The notes under the pieces were generated by a model, which had not been told where the DNA came from, made no database searches, and saw only the letters and a list, made by a program, of their open reading frames with translations. A stretch of 64,000 nt of DNA from the NCBI GenBank assembly GCA_039621445.1, contig CP154955.1, forward strand, positions 48,034,086-48,098,085, given 5' to 3'. Both the position numbers and the translations under genes were made by a program. This stretch comes from Euglena gracilis. Its lineage: Eukaryota; Euglenida; Euglenophyceae; Euglenales. How positions within the stretch are numbered: the first letter of the stretch is position 1; the number at the start of each line of letters is the position of its first letter. Positions 30,242-40,430 of this stretch are shown piece after piece.

Positions 30242-30625
30242 AATTTCACCCGTGAAGTTCACAATTGGAGGCTAGGCACAATTGGGGGGGGGGGGCAGCG
30301 AGGAGCCCCCAATTTGCAATTTTTTGTTCGAAAATGTTCATTTTTGAACATTTCTGGGTCTCAAAAAAGTCGCATTTTTTTCACAAATTTTTTTTCTTGG
30401 GGAAGCCCTCAGAGGGGGAAGGGGGGGTTGATGGGGGGGGGGGCGAGCGGCTGCACGAGCAGCCGCTCGAGGGAGGCAGACCTAGCCAAGTCGCGTGCCT
30501 AGCGGGGGGGGGGAGGGTGGTCCAAAATTCCCCAAGTCTACTGCTGGTCTCCGAAACATCCACTTGGGGTATTATTTGACAATTGTTTACATGAACCTTG
30601 TTCAGAAAAATTTGGCTTCCAAGCA
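30242..30625. repeat. ~385-bp dispersed repeat, copy 1
   Basis: From TTTCACCCGTGAAGTTCA through GAAAATGTTCATTTTTGAAC, GGAAGCCCTCAGAGGGGGAA and GAGCGGCTGCACGAGCAGCC to CATGAACCTTGTTCAGAAAA, this matches 46283-46650 in the same direction. It ends about 120 bp before the BED zinc-finger gene. Confidence 0.92.
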
Positions 30626-30749
30626 GGGCTGGATTGAGGTTGAGGCATTGAGGCATTCAGGTTGAAGGCGGTTGAGGTTGAGGTTTTGCAATCTCCATCT
30701 TTCCTCAATGTCCAGTTTTTTTTTTAATGGCTTCACCGGCAAAGAAGAT

Positions 30750-31164
30750 ATGCTTGGCAAAGAGTGTATCAGGAAGGAAGAACCATCCATTTTGATCCAT
30801 TTTGAACCCAATGGTGAGCCACAAAGGGTTCGTTGCAAGCTGTGTTATCAAAATTGGTTTGAGAAGAAATTGGCATCTCTTGCTGATTTGGGCGATGACA
30901 TCGAAGAAGCACGTAAGAAAGTTGAAAGTTTGAAGCCTTACCAACAGGTTTAGAAACTTTTTTCACTTTTTTGGCATCTTTATTTGCCTTTAGGATGTCC
31001 TGACGTATGCCAAATCAGGTAGTGATAATATACTTCGGCACTTGGTTGCACGTCATGGGGCGTCAACATCACAAAGCAATGAAGAGGAACGGTCCATCAC
31101 TTTGCATTTTCCCAAGGCCACACCAATGGGAAAAAAAGTTGCAAATGGAGATGTGCTTTGTTGA
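30750..31164 (+). CDS. BED-type zinc-finger protein, two exons
   Basis: Exon 1 (30750-30947) and exon 2 (30994-31164) are joined across a 46-bp intron (CAG|GTTTAG to CCTTTAG|GAT), in frame at both sides, giving 122 residues. The finger is split: VRCKLCYQNWFEKK supplies C-x2-C in exon 1 and NILRHLVARHG supplies H-x4-H in exon 2, after a charged insert DLGDDIEEARKKVE. BED fingers bind DNA and are common at the N-terminus of hAT transposases and in host proteins derived from them. No transposase domain follows before the TGA, so this is either a short domesticated protein or the remnant of an element. The start could lie upstream (an in-frame ATG is at 30672). Confidence 0.72.
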
Positions 31165-31299
31165 AAGTGATACCTCATTTTAGGTCACATTTGGGGCGGG
31201 GGACATTTTCGGAGGTGGGGCGGGACACGCAGGGGGGACACGGTTGGGGGGACACGGGGCCGAGTGCCGATTATGGGGGGGGGTCAAATAAGGGGGGGA

Positions 31300-31690
31300 T
31301 GGAGTGCCAAACGGTAGACTGGGGGGGGGGGGTAGTGGGTAGTCGGCCGACTAGTCGGCCGACTACCCAATTGGTCGGCCGACTAGTCGGCCGACTAATT
31401 GGTCGGCCGACTACGCACTCCAATGTACTAACGGGTCAAAACCGCCGACTTTTAAGCCCCCCCCCTGGGAATTTTTTTTGTCTAAATCACCTCAACACCA
31501 GTCAAAACCCACCCAAATGGCTCCAGAACCCCCCAATCGGGGGTGAATATGCAAAAAAATTGGGGGAAAATGTCCATTTTGGGCCACTTTTGACAAAAGA
31601 ACCCCTCTCCCCATTGAATTTTCAATATAAGTCAAAATTTGCACAAAAAAAGGTCTTATCCCTCCAACCTCCAAGGTTCCCGGGCTGTTT
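31300..31690. repeat. Partial copy of the 38.93-kb long-TIR element
   Basis: AGTGCCAAACGGTAGACTGG, palindromic GTCGGCCGACTA words, TTTTAAGCCCCCC and GTGAATATGCAAAAAA match 38931-39330. The right end is missing, so this is a truncated relative. Confidence 0.85.
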
Positions 31691-31882
31691 TTAAACAAGT
31701 TGTTTAAAACAGTTTTTTTTTCTATTTGTAGGAGGAGCCCACACCGCGGTTATCACCGCGGTTACACCGCGGTTACACCGCGGTTACGTGGGCAAGGTGC
31801 CTTGCAAGGTAGGAGGCAGAGTTTCGGGGGCGTCGGCAAAATGGGAAATCCCCCCAAAGTAAGACCACCCGAAAAAACGGTA

Positions 31883-32201
31883 ACCCCCCAAATAACCCCC
31901 CCCCCCCGGTGTGTTCAATTTAGATGAGCTGGGGCCCCGGGGGGGGGGGTAGGGTGGTGACATTGGTGAAAAGTGGTCGGAAAGATAAGTAAAAAATCAT
32001 GAAATTTGGTGAAATTTCAAGTGCCGGAAATTTCAGTCTCCACCCTAGGGGGGGGGGTGTTGTTTGGGTGTGTGTGGTATTTGACACATGGAAAACCAAA
32101 GGAAAACAGGGGGGTGTTATTTTGGCGCTCGAAATCAGCCCCAGAGGGGGGGGGTGTTATTTGGGGGATGCTATTTGGGGGGGGGGTTATTTGGGGGGGT
32201 T
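31883..32201. mobile_element. TA-flanked AAATAAC C-run element (319 bp)
   Basis: The ends are ACCCCCCAAATAACCCC and the complement of AACCCCCCCAAATAACCCC, with TA on both sides (31881-31882 and 32202-32203). It shares internal phrases (GGAAAACAGGGGGGTGTTAT) with the element at 4456. Confidence 0.82.
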
Positions 32202-32339
32202 TACTCCTTCGCTAAATGACCCCCACTTCTAAAAACGCCAAGTCAGTTCTCTTCAGGCCAGAAACGGGTCATTATGAGGTTATTTGAAGGAGTCGAGTTA
32301 GGGTTAAGGTTCTTGCAAACAGTTTAACCCTTCTCGCTG

Positions 32340-32625
32340 AACGTCGCGGGGGGGGGGGGTCGGGGGGGACGTGGCAGTTTTGACGGGTCACGTGTGACCA
32401 GTGTGACCTCACACACAACGTCACATGTGCCCTACTTTTAGAACTTTTGTGTCCAAAAATAGATCCAATTAGAAATTTATCACACATTTTGGCAATTTTG
32501 ATTCCTAATTTGGGTGCTAATTCCTAATTAGGTGCCATTTTTTGGCTCCTACTGGGATGCGGAAACCCTCCATGTGGGGGTCGCGGGGGTTGCGAGGGGT
32601 ACACCCCTCTTGTTCTTGTTCTCAC
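32340..32625. mobile_element. Uninterrupted sister of the 29178 element (reverse)
   Basis: On the complement it follows 29190-29260 and 29617-29810 in order (GGGTTTCCGCATCCCAG, then TAATTAGGAATTAGCACCC, then GATCTATTTTTGG), without the inner 348-bp insert. It supplies the empty site for that insertion. Its ends are decayed. Confidence 0.85.
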
Positions 32626-32783
32626 CGCGGTTACACCGCGGTTACACCGCGGTTACACCGCGGTTATCTGGGCTCCTCCGTAGTGTTTTATTTAAAAAAC
32701 GCCCTTTTTTTAATTTTAAAAAAAACCGTTTTTAAACTGTTTTTTATTCATGAAAATTTTTTTGCTTTGTTTTTGATACGAAA

Positions 32784-32902
32784 ACTGTGTCCAGAACGCC
32801 GGTTCGGGCGTGAAGCCGTGTTCCAGAACGCCGGTTCGGGCGGCCCGAACCGGCGTTCTGGAACACATCTTCACGCCCGAACCGGCGTTCTGGACACAGT
32901 TG
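32784..32902. repeat. 119-bp near-perfect palindrome
   Basis: AACTGTGTCCAGAACGCCGG and TTCGGGCGTGAAG are mirrored by their complements ending CGTTCTGGACACAGTT, with CCAGAACGCCGGTTCGGGCG repeated within each arm. A further half unit is at 32932-32950. It looks like a foldback element. Confidence 0.9.
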
Positions 32903-33119
32903 TTGAAACCGTGGATTAGGGGCTCTGGCTTCACGCCTGAACCGGCGTTCAAGGAATAAAGGCCAATTTCGCCCTAAATACCCAGTTTCTGAACATTTTT
33001 GGGCATTTTTGGGATCCTTTGGGCTCATGGACATGTCGATCGGCTGATTGAAGTTTTCATCCGTCTGATGCCAGGTTACCCATCAATCGAAAGGTTTTTT
33101 TCTTCAGAATTACAATTTG

Positions 33120-33560
33120 GATTTTTTTTTGGGTTGGACCACCCCTAGGTTTTTTCAGAGTCACGGTTGGGAAATTTTGGCTGGACCCCCCCCAGATTTT
33201 TTCAGATTTGCAATGCCGAATTTTCGGTTGGACCCCGCTGGTTTTTTTTTTAGAATTATGGTTGGGATTTGATCCCCCCTTTTTTCAGACTTCCGGTTCA
33301 GAGATTTTGGCTGGGTTTCTTCACAAACACGGTTGAAAAAAAAAAATTTGGCTGGAGCCCCCCCTAGGGTTTTTCAGAAGTACGGTTGGGAAATTTTGGC
33401 TGGACCCCCCCGGGAATTTTTCAAAATTGTTGGGAAATGTTAATTACAGTTGGGAAATTTTGGCCCCCCTGGGTGTTTTCAAAATTGGTTGGACCCTCCC
33501 CTGGGTTTTTCAGAATTATGGTTTGGAAATTTTAACTTGACCCCTTGGGTTTTTTCAGAA
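33120..33560. repeat. Degenerate ~58-bp tandem repeat
   Basis: Seven to eight imperfect units with TTTTTTCAGAATTACG, GGTTGGGAAATTTTGGCTGG and a C-run; the same family as 14715-14960. Confidence 0.85.
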
Positions 33561-33844
33561 TTACGATTTTTGGACCCTTTTCGCAAATTCCAAAATCCAC
33601 TGTTCACCTGCCATGTTGCCCCTTGACCGATAACCCTTCTCAAGGGTTTTAGATGGCCTTAGATTTCAGCCCTGCTGCATGGTATTCTGTTTCAGAAAAT
33701 CCCCAGATTTGGCCAAATGGAAATTGTTGCACAAAATACCCCAATTTCTGGCCAATTACCGCCCAAAAAGTGCTCGGATATAATTGCCTCATGTCTACAA
33801 ACCATTTTGGACACTTTTTGGCACTTTTCATTTTCGGTCCCCAG

Positions 33845-34040
33845 GCCATCATGACCCATGATGCCCATCATGACCGATGATGGCCATCATGACCCATGAT
33901 GGCCATCATGACCCATGATGGCCATCATGACCCATGATGGCCATCATGACCCATGATGGCCATCATGACCCATGATGCCCACCACGACCCACGATGCCCA
34001 TCACGACCAACGACGGCCAACATGACCAATGACGGGCATC
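33845..34040. repeat. 19-bp minisatellite (CCATCATGACCCATGATGG)
   Basis: About ten units, each nearly palindromic, degrading to CACGACCCACGATG on the right. Confidence 0.95.
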
Positions 34041-34635
34041 ATGGGTCAAAAAAGTGGAAAAAAAATCGAAATATTTTTTTTGCCCGAAACGATGTTTTTT
34101 GGCCTCCCGGACCCGGAAAAACTGTTTTTGAGCCGAAAATGAGCGTTTTTCGACCCGCCAGCGTCCTGTTTTGGGCCGCCAACCCATTGACTTTGGGTCA
34201 AAACCGGGTCAAAAAAGTCGAAAAAAAATCGAAAAAAATTTTTTTTACCCAAAACGATGTTTTTTGGCCTCCCGGACTCAGAAAACCCGTTTTTGAGCCG
34301 AAAATGAGCTTTTTTCGACCCGCCAGCGCCCCGTTTTGGGCCGCCAACCCATTGACTTTGGGTCAAAACAAGGTCAAAAAAGTCGAAAAAAATCGAAAAA
34401 AAAATTTTGCCCAAAACGATGTTTTTTGTTTGGCCTCCCGGACCCAGAAAAACTGTTTTTGAGTTGAAAACGAGCGTTTTTCGACCCGCCAGCGCCCCGT
34501 TTTGGGCCGCCGACCCAGTGACTTTGGGTCAAACCCGGGGTCAAAAAAGTCGGAAAAATCGAAAAAAAATTTTGCCCGAAACGATGTTTCTTGGCCTCCC
34601 GGACCCAGAAAAACTGCTTTGAGCCGAAAACGAGC
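34040..34635. repeat. ~160-bp tandem/dispersed repeat
   Basis: Four units containing GGTCAAAAAAGTCGAAAAAA, ACGATGTTTTTTGGCCTCCC, GGACCCAGAAAAACTG and CGACCCGCCAGCGCC, then CCATTGACTTTGGGTC. Related units are at 36560-36960 (reverse), 48800-48905 and 54150-54310. Frames over it are repeat artefacts. Confidence 0.9.
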
Positions 34636-34880
34636 CACCGGCCGGACCACCGGGCCGCCGGGCCGCCGGCCGGACCGCCGGGCCGCCGGGCTGCCCTGCT
34701 GCCGGCCGGGCCGCCGGCCGGACCGCCGGGCCGCCGGCCGACCGCCGGCCGCCGGGCTGCCGGCCGGGCCGCCGGGCCGCCGGGCCGCCGGGCCACCGGC
34801 CAGGCCACCGGGCCGCCGGCCGGGCCGCCGGGCCGCCGTGCCGCCGGCCGGGCTGCTGGGCCGTCGGGCCGCCGGGCCGG
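34636..34880. repeat. GGCCGCCGG low-complexity tract
   Basis: Nearly continuous CCGCCGGGCCGCCGGCCGG units. The Ala/Gly/Pro/Arg frames across it are not genes. Confidence 0.95.
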
Positions 34881-35085
34881 GGTCAATGAAGGGGTGGGGG
34901 CGCGCTTATAAAGAGCTCAGCACTATTCAAATCCTGGTCCCGGACCCCCCCGAGCGGCGCGCCTAGCCTCCCATGCTGCAGTCAAGGTCAAAATGGTCCT
35001 TGATTTCCTTGGCAATTTCGGCAAATTTGGGCTTGCTGTTATCAACCTGTGGCCACGGGTTTTGGAACTATGAACCAAACAAAAA

Positions 35086-35301
35086 GGGGGTGTTCCCCCC
35101 GCGTCCCCCCAGCGTCCCCCCCCCCCCCCCCCCCCCCCCGCGTCCCGGATTTTGGTCGAGCACATTTTGGTCGACCAAAGGACATTACATACAAATTTGG
35201 GTGACGCCAAAGAAAATGTGTGGGTTTCATTGGGCCACAGTTCCCCCCCCCCCCGGGCCCCCCCCCCCGCGTCCCCCCCCCCCGCGTCCCGAACCACCCC
35301 C
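35086..35301. mobile_element. GGGGGTG-ended element, AAA duplication (216 bp)
   Basis: It starts GGGGGTGTTCCCCCCGCGTC and ends CGCGTCCCGAACCACCCCC with AAA on both sides (the left one within an A-run). The interior GGATTTTGGTCGAGCACATT, then GGTGACGCCAAAGAAAATG, matches 24258-24437. Confidence 0.83.
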
Positions 35302-35658
35302 AAAGGCACACCATTTCCAAGATGGATCGCAAGTAATCCAAGTGCTCATCGGTCAATTCACACTTCTTTTGCCTCCTTTCCTTCTCCTTCTCCCTCTTCC
35401 TCTTCAAAGTTTCTGCCGAGCAAGCATTGTTCTACATTGGAAAAAATCTGTGAAACAAGGTGCAAATCGGGACGCGGGGGGACGCGGGGGGGGGACGCGG
35501 GGAGAAAACCCCCTTAGCACCCAAAAGGCTGTGGACACTCCAATCAGAAACGCTTTGCAAAATGAGGTTGTACAAGCCATGTTGTTTGTGAAGTTCAACT
35601 TTTGGAATTTTGGTGACAAGGCAATGATCCCCCCAAAGCTTCTCAAACAACCAATTTA

Positions 35659-36019
35659 CCATCCCCCCCCATTATGTACCCCCCCCATTATGTACCCCCT
35701 GGGGGGGGAGGTACATAATGGGGGGGATGGTAGCTCACTGTCATAACACTTTTTCTTAAGAACTTCCCAAAAAGTGCTCAAAAATCGACGTTTTTGGGAC
35801 GTTTTCAAAAAGTGATATTTGGCAAATGTGCTTAAAATTGACCATTTATTGCGAACATCCAAAAAGTTGCCAAAAATGACCCCTTTTGGGCTGTTCAAGG
35901 GTCGGGTCTGGGAATGGGACTTGGGTACCCCCCCCCATTGTGTACCTCCCCCCCCCATTATGTACCTCCCCCCCAATTTCGGCCTCCCAAGGGGAGGTAC
36001 ATAATGGGGGGGGGGATGG
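35659..36019. mobile_element. TA-flanked ATTATGTACC element (361 bp)
   Basis: Outer ends are CCATCCCCCCCCATTATGTA and the complement of CCATCCCCCCCCCATTATGT with TA outside. Both C-rich ends are themselves palindromes. The core (GTGCTCAAAAATCGACG, then GGCAAATGTGCTTAAAATTG, then GTTGCCAAAAATGACCCC) is the reverse complement of the inner ends of the 801-bp element at 45245. Alternatively the palindrome at 35659-35730 is a separate unit with its own TA pair. Confidence 0.82.
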
Positions 36020-36029
36020 TATTATTATC

Positions 36030-36137
36030 GGAATGAAAAGGAAAATACATGCAAATTTGTGTGACGTCAAAAAAAACGTGTGGGGGTGGTTGGGCCCGCG
36101 TCCTGCCCCCCCCCCCCCCCCCGCGTCCAACCACCCC
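36030..36137. mobile_element. Half copy of a GGGGGTG-class element
   Basis: GGAAAATACATGCAAATTTG and GTGTGACGTCAAAAAAAACG lead into G-run and C-run ends and CCAACCACCCCC. It matches the right half of 24258 and 35086; the left half is missing next to the 35659-36019 element. Confidence 0.7.
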
Positions 36138-36235
36138 CGGTCTATGTCAACCTGTTTTAGAATCATGCCCAAGCCGATTACCTCGTCAAAGGCAAAAAGC
36201 AGCTCAAAGGCCTTCTTCTTCGATATATGGGCTAG

Positions 36236-36292
36236 ATAGAGGTAGAGGGATAGAGGTAGAGGTAGAGGTGGAGGTCACAATATCCCTCTATG
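36236..36292. repeat. TAGAGG microsatellite
   Basis: AGAGGTAGAGGGATAGAGGT units. A similar tract with its own complement (GAGGTAGAGG and CCTCTACCTC) is at 46208-46272. Confidence 0.85.
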
Positions 36293-36559
36293 TCTAGGAA
36301 AATTCTTATGGGCCAAAACTCGTTTACGTTTCAGTGATTTGAACGCCATGAGAAGACATATATGAGGTTATTTTCAAAGAAATGTTTGTGCATCCTCCTT
36401 CAAACACGATCAGGTTGGTTCTCACATCTGGGCAAGGTAGGATGGCTAATCCAAAAAATGGGTAATGGCTTGTGACCAGGGTGTGACGTAGAGCTGAGCT
36501 CTTTGGGAGACCACCCCGGCCCGGCCCGCGGAAAACGCTCATTTTCGGCTCAAAAACAG

Positions 36560-36965
36560 TTTTTCCGGGTCAGGGAGGCCAAAAAACGTCGTTTCGGGCA
36601 AAACATTCTTTTTCGATTTTTTTCGACTTTTTCGACCCGGTTTTGACCCAAAGTCAATGGGTCGGCAGCCCAAAACGGGGCGCTGGCGGTCGAAAAACGC
36701 TCATTTTTGGCTCGAAAACAGTTTTTCTGGGGGCCGGGAGGCCAAAAAACATCGTTTCAGGCAAAAAAAAATTTTCGATTTTTTTCACCTTTTTTCGTCC
36801 GGTTTTGACCCAAAATCAATGGGTTGGCGGCATAAATACGGGGGCGCTGGCGGGTAGAAAAACGCTCAATTTTGGCTCAAGAACACTTTTTTCGGGTCCG
36901 GGAGTTCAAAAATCATAGTTTTGGGCAAAAAAAAATTTTCGAATTTTTTTCGACTTTTTGACCGA
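36560..36965. repeat. Reverse copies of the GTCGAAAAA repeat
   Basis: TTTTCGACTTTTTCGACC, GGTTTTGACCCAAAGTCAAT and GGGAGGCCAAAAAACATCG repeat about three times, complementary to 34040-34635. Confidence 0.85.
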
Positions 36966-37139
36966 AAAATGGCTAAGTCCACCGGCCAGGGGGCGGGCCC
37001 CAGCCACGGGGGGCATGGGGGGGGGGGGGGTCCGGGTCGGAAAAATTTTTTTCGCTCAAAAACACTTTTTTTGATGTTCTGAAGTGAAAAAAAGTTTTTT
37101 TGAGCAAAAAAAAATTTTCAAAATTTTGGGTCCCGACCT

Positions 37140-37985
37140 GCCACCCGACCCCCCCTCGCCCAGCCCCCCTGACGGCGCCCGGTGGGGTCCCCGAACACCC
37201 AAAACTGGCCCAAAATCGCACAACCAGACCCCGGGAACCCCAAAAAACGGTCAAACCCCCCCCTAAACGTAATATTTGACCCCCAGTTTGGGTCCCAACT
37301 CCCCGTCTAGCCCGAGATACGGCCAATTTACGGTTTTGGGCCCCGAACGGACCAGAACTGGCAAAATTGGCCCAAAACTCCCAAAACGGCCGTATCTCGG
37401 GCTAGGCGACGAGTTGTCCCAAATCGCGCATACCGATCGATCGGGCGTTCCAAGGTCGTCAAATAAGGTTGCCATCACTTTTTCCTCAACTCCGCAGCGT
37501 TTTCGAGATATTTTGAAATTTTTGATTTTTGGACCCCCAGCCCGGCGGCCCTGACGGCGCCTGTTGGGTCCCCGAATACCCAAAACTGGCCCAAAATGGC
37601 ACAACCAGACCCCGGGAACCCCAAAAAACGGTCAAAACCCCCCCCTAAACCTAATGATTGACCCCCTGGTTTGGGTTCCAACTCCTCGTCTAGCCCGAGA
37701 TACGGCCAATTTACGGTTTCGGGCCCCGAACAGGCCCGACACGGCCAAAACTGGCCAAACTGGCCCAAAACCCCAAAACGGCCGTATCTCGGGCTAGGCG
37801 AGGAGTTGGCCCAAACCGCGCATACCAATCGATCGGGCGTCCCAAAGTTGAGGAAGGACGTCCTCTTCACTTTTTTGCAACTCCGCAGCGTTTTCGAGAT
37901 ATTTTGAATTTTTCGATTTTTTGACCCCAAAACGACCCTGCAATTTCCCTGGAAAAAAAACGGTAGACAACTTTTTTGCTCGGGC
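37140..37985. repeat. ~430-bp tandem duplication
   Basis: CTGACGGCGCC, CCCCGAACACCCAAAACTGG, GGTCAAACCCCCCCCTAAAC, CTAGCCCGAGATACGGCCAA and GCGTTTTCGAGATATTTTG occur in the same order in both halves (about 37170-37540 and 37550-37910). Its phrases relate it to the long repeats at 47.9 and 53.3 kb. The frames are not gene-like. Confidence 0.88.
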
Positions 37986-38104
37986 CATATCTCCGGACTG
38001 GCGGGGAGTTAGGGCTATTATAAGGGTGCGTTAGAAACTTGGGACCCTCTCCTAACCTATAGGCTATTAACTTTTCGGGTCCGGGAATCCAATCACATCG
38101 ATAA

Positions 38105-38245
38105 TCCTCTGGTGACTGGACCTACCCAGGGGGGGGCGGGGGGGCGGGGGGGCGGGGGGGGGGCGGGGGGGTCCGACCCCCCCGTCGCCGGGGTGGTAAG
38201 CTTCGCTCTTACTCTAAAGAGATAAGAGCTCAGCGACCCCCCCCA
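38105..38245. repeat. G/C-run tract with GCTCTTAC hairpin
   Basis: Long G- and C-runs are followed by GTGGTAAGCTTCGCTCTTAC and GATAAGAGCTCAGCGACCC, the same hairpin as at 17003. Confidence 0.78.
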
Positions 38246-38920
38246 ATTTATCGTTCGTTTGTGGGGGTGACAATCAACCACGGTTAATTGAAAAAAATTA
38301 ATCGTGTGTGACCCTCCCAGCCAATCGCTTCTTTTTCTTTGCATAAGAAGAGATGTCCTGGGGTTGCGAACACTCTTCCCATAGGGGGATGGGAACAGTA
38401 TTTCAATTGAGTTTTTTTTGACCGTTTGAATTCGCATTTGGTCAGGTGCCCTCCCCCCCCCTCAAAACGCTCCCCCCCCCTCCAGGATTCGGCAATTAAC
38501 CGTCATTTTTCAGGTCAAGCGATTAACCATGGTTAATAATTGGGGGTCGGGCGTCGATTATCCAATTTTCAATTAACCGTGCCTGTCCTTCGATTAATTT
38601 CGATTAACCGCTACCGTGTCAATTTTTCCCCAAAAAACAAAAGTCATTTGCCTTTCTGGCTTACTTCCTCACTCCACAATTGGCCAAAAACCCCAAAAAT
38701 CTGCTGTCCAAAAAAATTGGTCAAAACAGAGTTTACATTCAAGGCTTTGAAAGAATTTTTCATCCACATTGGCATTGAACACAACCTTGCCATCTTCCTT
38801 GAAGAAATGTTCCCAAACTCAAGATATTTCTTCTTCCAACAACGAAAAGAAGCGATTAACCGGGGGGTCACAAGCGATTAACCGTTTTCGATAAACCATG
38901 AGAGACGCAGTACGGTTGGT
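38246..38920. repeat. TTAATCG repeat region, no gene
   Basis: GGTTAATTG, GATTAACCATGGTTAAT and CTTCTTTTTCTTTGCATAAG phrases shared with 29.83-30.2 kb. The open frame at 38540-38881 has no recognisable product. Confidence 0.6.
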
Positions 38921-38930
38921 CAAACCTTGG

Positions 38931-40091
38931 AGTGGCAAACGGTAGACTGGGGGGGGGGGTCCTGGGTGGTCGGCCGACTAGTCGGCCGACCACCCAATTG
39001 GTCGGCCGACTAGGCCTGGTCGGCAGCTAGTTGGCGAGACAGGGGTGGGGGGTCCTGGGTGGTCGGCCGACTAGTCGGCCGACCACCCACTCTAATGTAG
39101 TTACGGGCCAGTTTCGCCGACTTTTAAGCCCCCCCCCTGAGAAAAAATTTTGTCCAAATCACCCCAAAACCAGTCAAAACCCACCCAAATGGCTCCAGAA
39201 CCCCCCAATCGGGGGTGAATATGCAAAAAAAATTGGGGGAAAATGTCCATTTTGGGCCACTTTTGGCAAAAGAACACCTCTATCCGTTGTATATAAGTCA
39301 ATATAAGTCAAATTTTGCACAAAAGGACTTAGCCCTCCAAGTATATTGCCAACATAGAAGGGATTTTGTTATTTGAGGGGGGGGCGCGGGGGGGGGGAGC
39401 GGAGACCCCCCCGCCTAAGCCAAAGTGAGCCACAAAAACGACTTAACCCCGGAGTATGTTGCCAACATAGAAGGGATTTTGTTATTTGAGGGGGGGGGTG
39501 CAGGGGGGGCGGAGCCCCCCCCCCACCTATGCCAAAGTGAGCCACAAAAACGACTTAGCCCCCGAGTATGTTGCCAACATAGAAGGGATTTTGTTATCTG
39601 GGCTCGGGTGGGGGTGGAGGGGGGAGTTTTCAGCCTGTCCTGATGCAGAATGCTTGCATTTCTAAAGGATTTTCATGTAATCCCTGTTTCGTCATTGGTT
39701 TTTTACCCCTCCGGACCCCATCAAGGGCCCACCGACCCCCCACCGACCAAAAATTTCCATCTGAGGGTGTTCCTGTTGGTGTAAGGCACTTATTTGGCCC
39801 CATCCGGACCATTTCCGGGTGGTTTGGACCCGCCACAGACCATTTTTATGCCCATCGACTAGCCACCGACTAGTTTGCATACAATTTTCTTCATAAAAAG
39901 TCGGCGAGACTGGCCCGTAACTACATTAGAGTGGGTGGTCGGCCGACTAGTCCGCCGACCACCCAGGACCCCCCCCCCCCCCGTCTCGCCGACTAGCTGC
40001 CGACCAGGCCTAGTCGGCCGACCAATTGGGTGGTCGGCCGACTAGTCGGCCGACCACCCAGGACCCCCCCCCCCAGTCTACCGCCTAGGAC
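38931..40091. mobile_element. Long-TIR element with 10-bp duplication (1,161 bp)
   Basis: Inverted ends of about 190 bp start near CGGTAGACTGGGGGGGG and run through GGTGGTCGGCCGACTAGTCG, CAGCTAGTTGGCGAGAC and CTAATGTAGTTACGGGCC. CAAACCTTGG lies outside both ends (38921-38930 and 40092-40101). The interior has a 110-bp tandem unit and no transposase. It fits the long-TIR, 9-10-bp duplication class. Confidence 0.85.
39340..39602. repeat. ~110-bp tandem repeat (cargo)
   Basis: Two and a half units containing GTATGTTGCCAACATAGAAG, GGATTTTGTTATTTGAGGGG and GCCAAAGTGAGCCACAAAAA. It lies inside the 38931-40091 element. Confidence 0.9.
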
Positions 40092-40219
40092 CAAACCTTG
40101 GGACCCCCCCCCCCGTACAATTCCAACCCCCCCTCCTGGGACCCCCTCCCCCCCCACTTCCAACCCCCCCAGACAGATGTAAAAAATTAAAAAAAACTGA
40201 AAAATTAAGACCTTGCCAG

Positions 40220-40430
40220 CAAAATTCTTCTGAACGATGGGGGGGAAGAAAGCAAGCAACGAAATGCACACCTTCTTGAAGCACTTCTTGAGGCAAATGA
40301 CGCCTTGCCGAGGTTCAACATGTCAGGTACAAAGAGAGATGAGAAATGGCTGAAGGAAAGAAACAGGAAGGGGAGCATTGACACAATTCTGAACATGATG
40401 CCATTGGAGACAAGGCACAGGGGGGGGGGG
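40220..40430 (+). CDS. Candidate exon, unknown protein
   Basis: After a CCTTGCCAG acceptor the frame reads NDGGEESKQRNAHLLEALLE, ANDALPRFNMSGTKRDEKWL and KERNRKGSIDTILNMMPLET, then meets a G-run where a GTCCGA donor is possible. It is strongly charged and helical, unlike the surrounding repeats. The last 20 bp or so and the following G-run/intron-like sequence are found in reverse at 44640-44760. No family was recognised; no second exon was found. Confidence 0.4.

Larger units (their letters stand above)
31731..32668. mobile_element. Composite element with CACCGCGGTTA arrays, GTA duplication (938 bp)
   Basis: The ends are GGAGGAGCCCA and TGGGCTCCTCC with GTA outside each (31728-31730, 32669-32671). 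Inside each end is an 11-bp array, CACCGCGGTTA, of three to four units in inverted arrangement. Between them lie a TA-flanked element (31883-32201) and the reverse copy of the 29178 element (about 32340-32625). The 3-bp duplication and symmetric ends suggest one mobile unit that gained passengers. Confidence 0.78.

Noticed and set aside
34374-34966. Ala/Gly/Pro/Arg-rich frames on both strands
   Set aside because: Translation of the GGCCGCCGG tract and of the GTCGAAAAA repeat.
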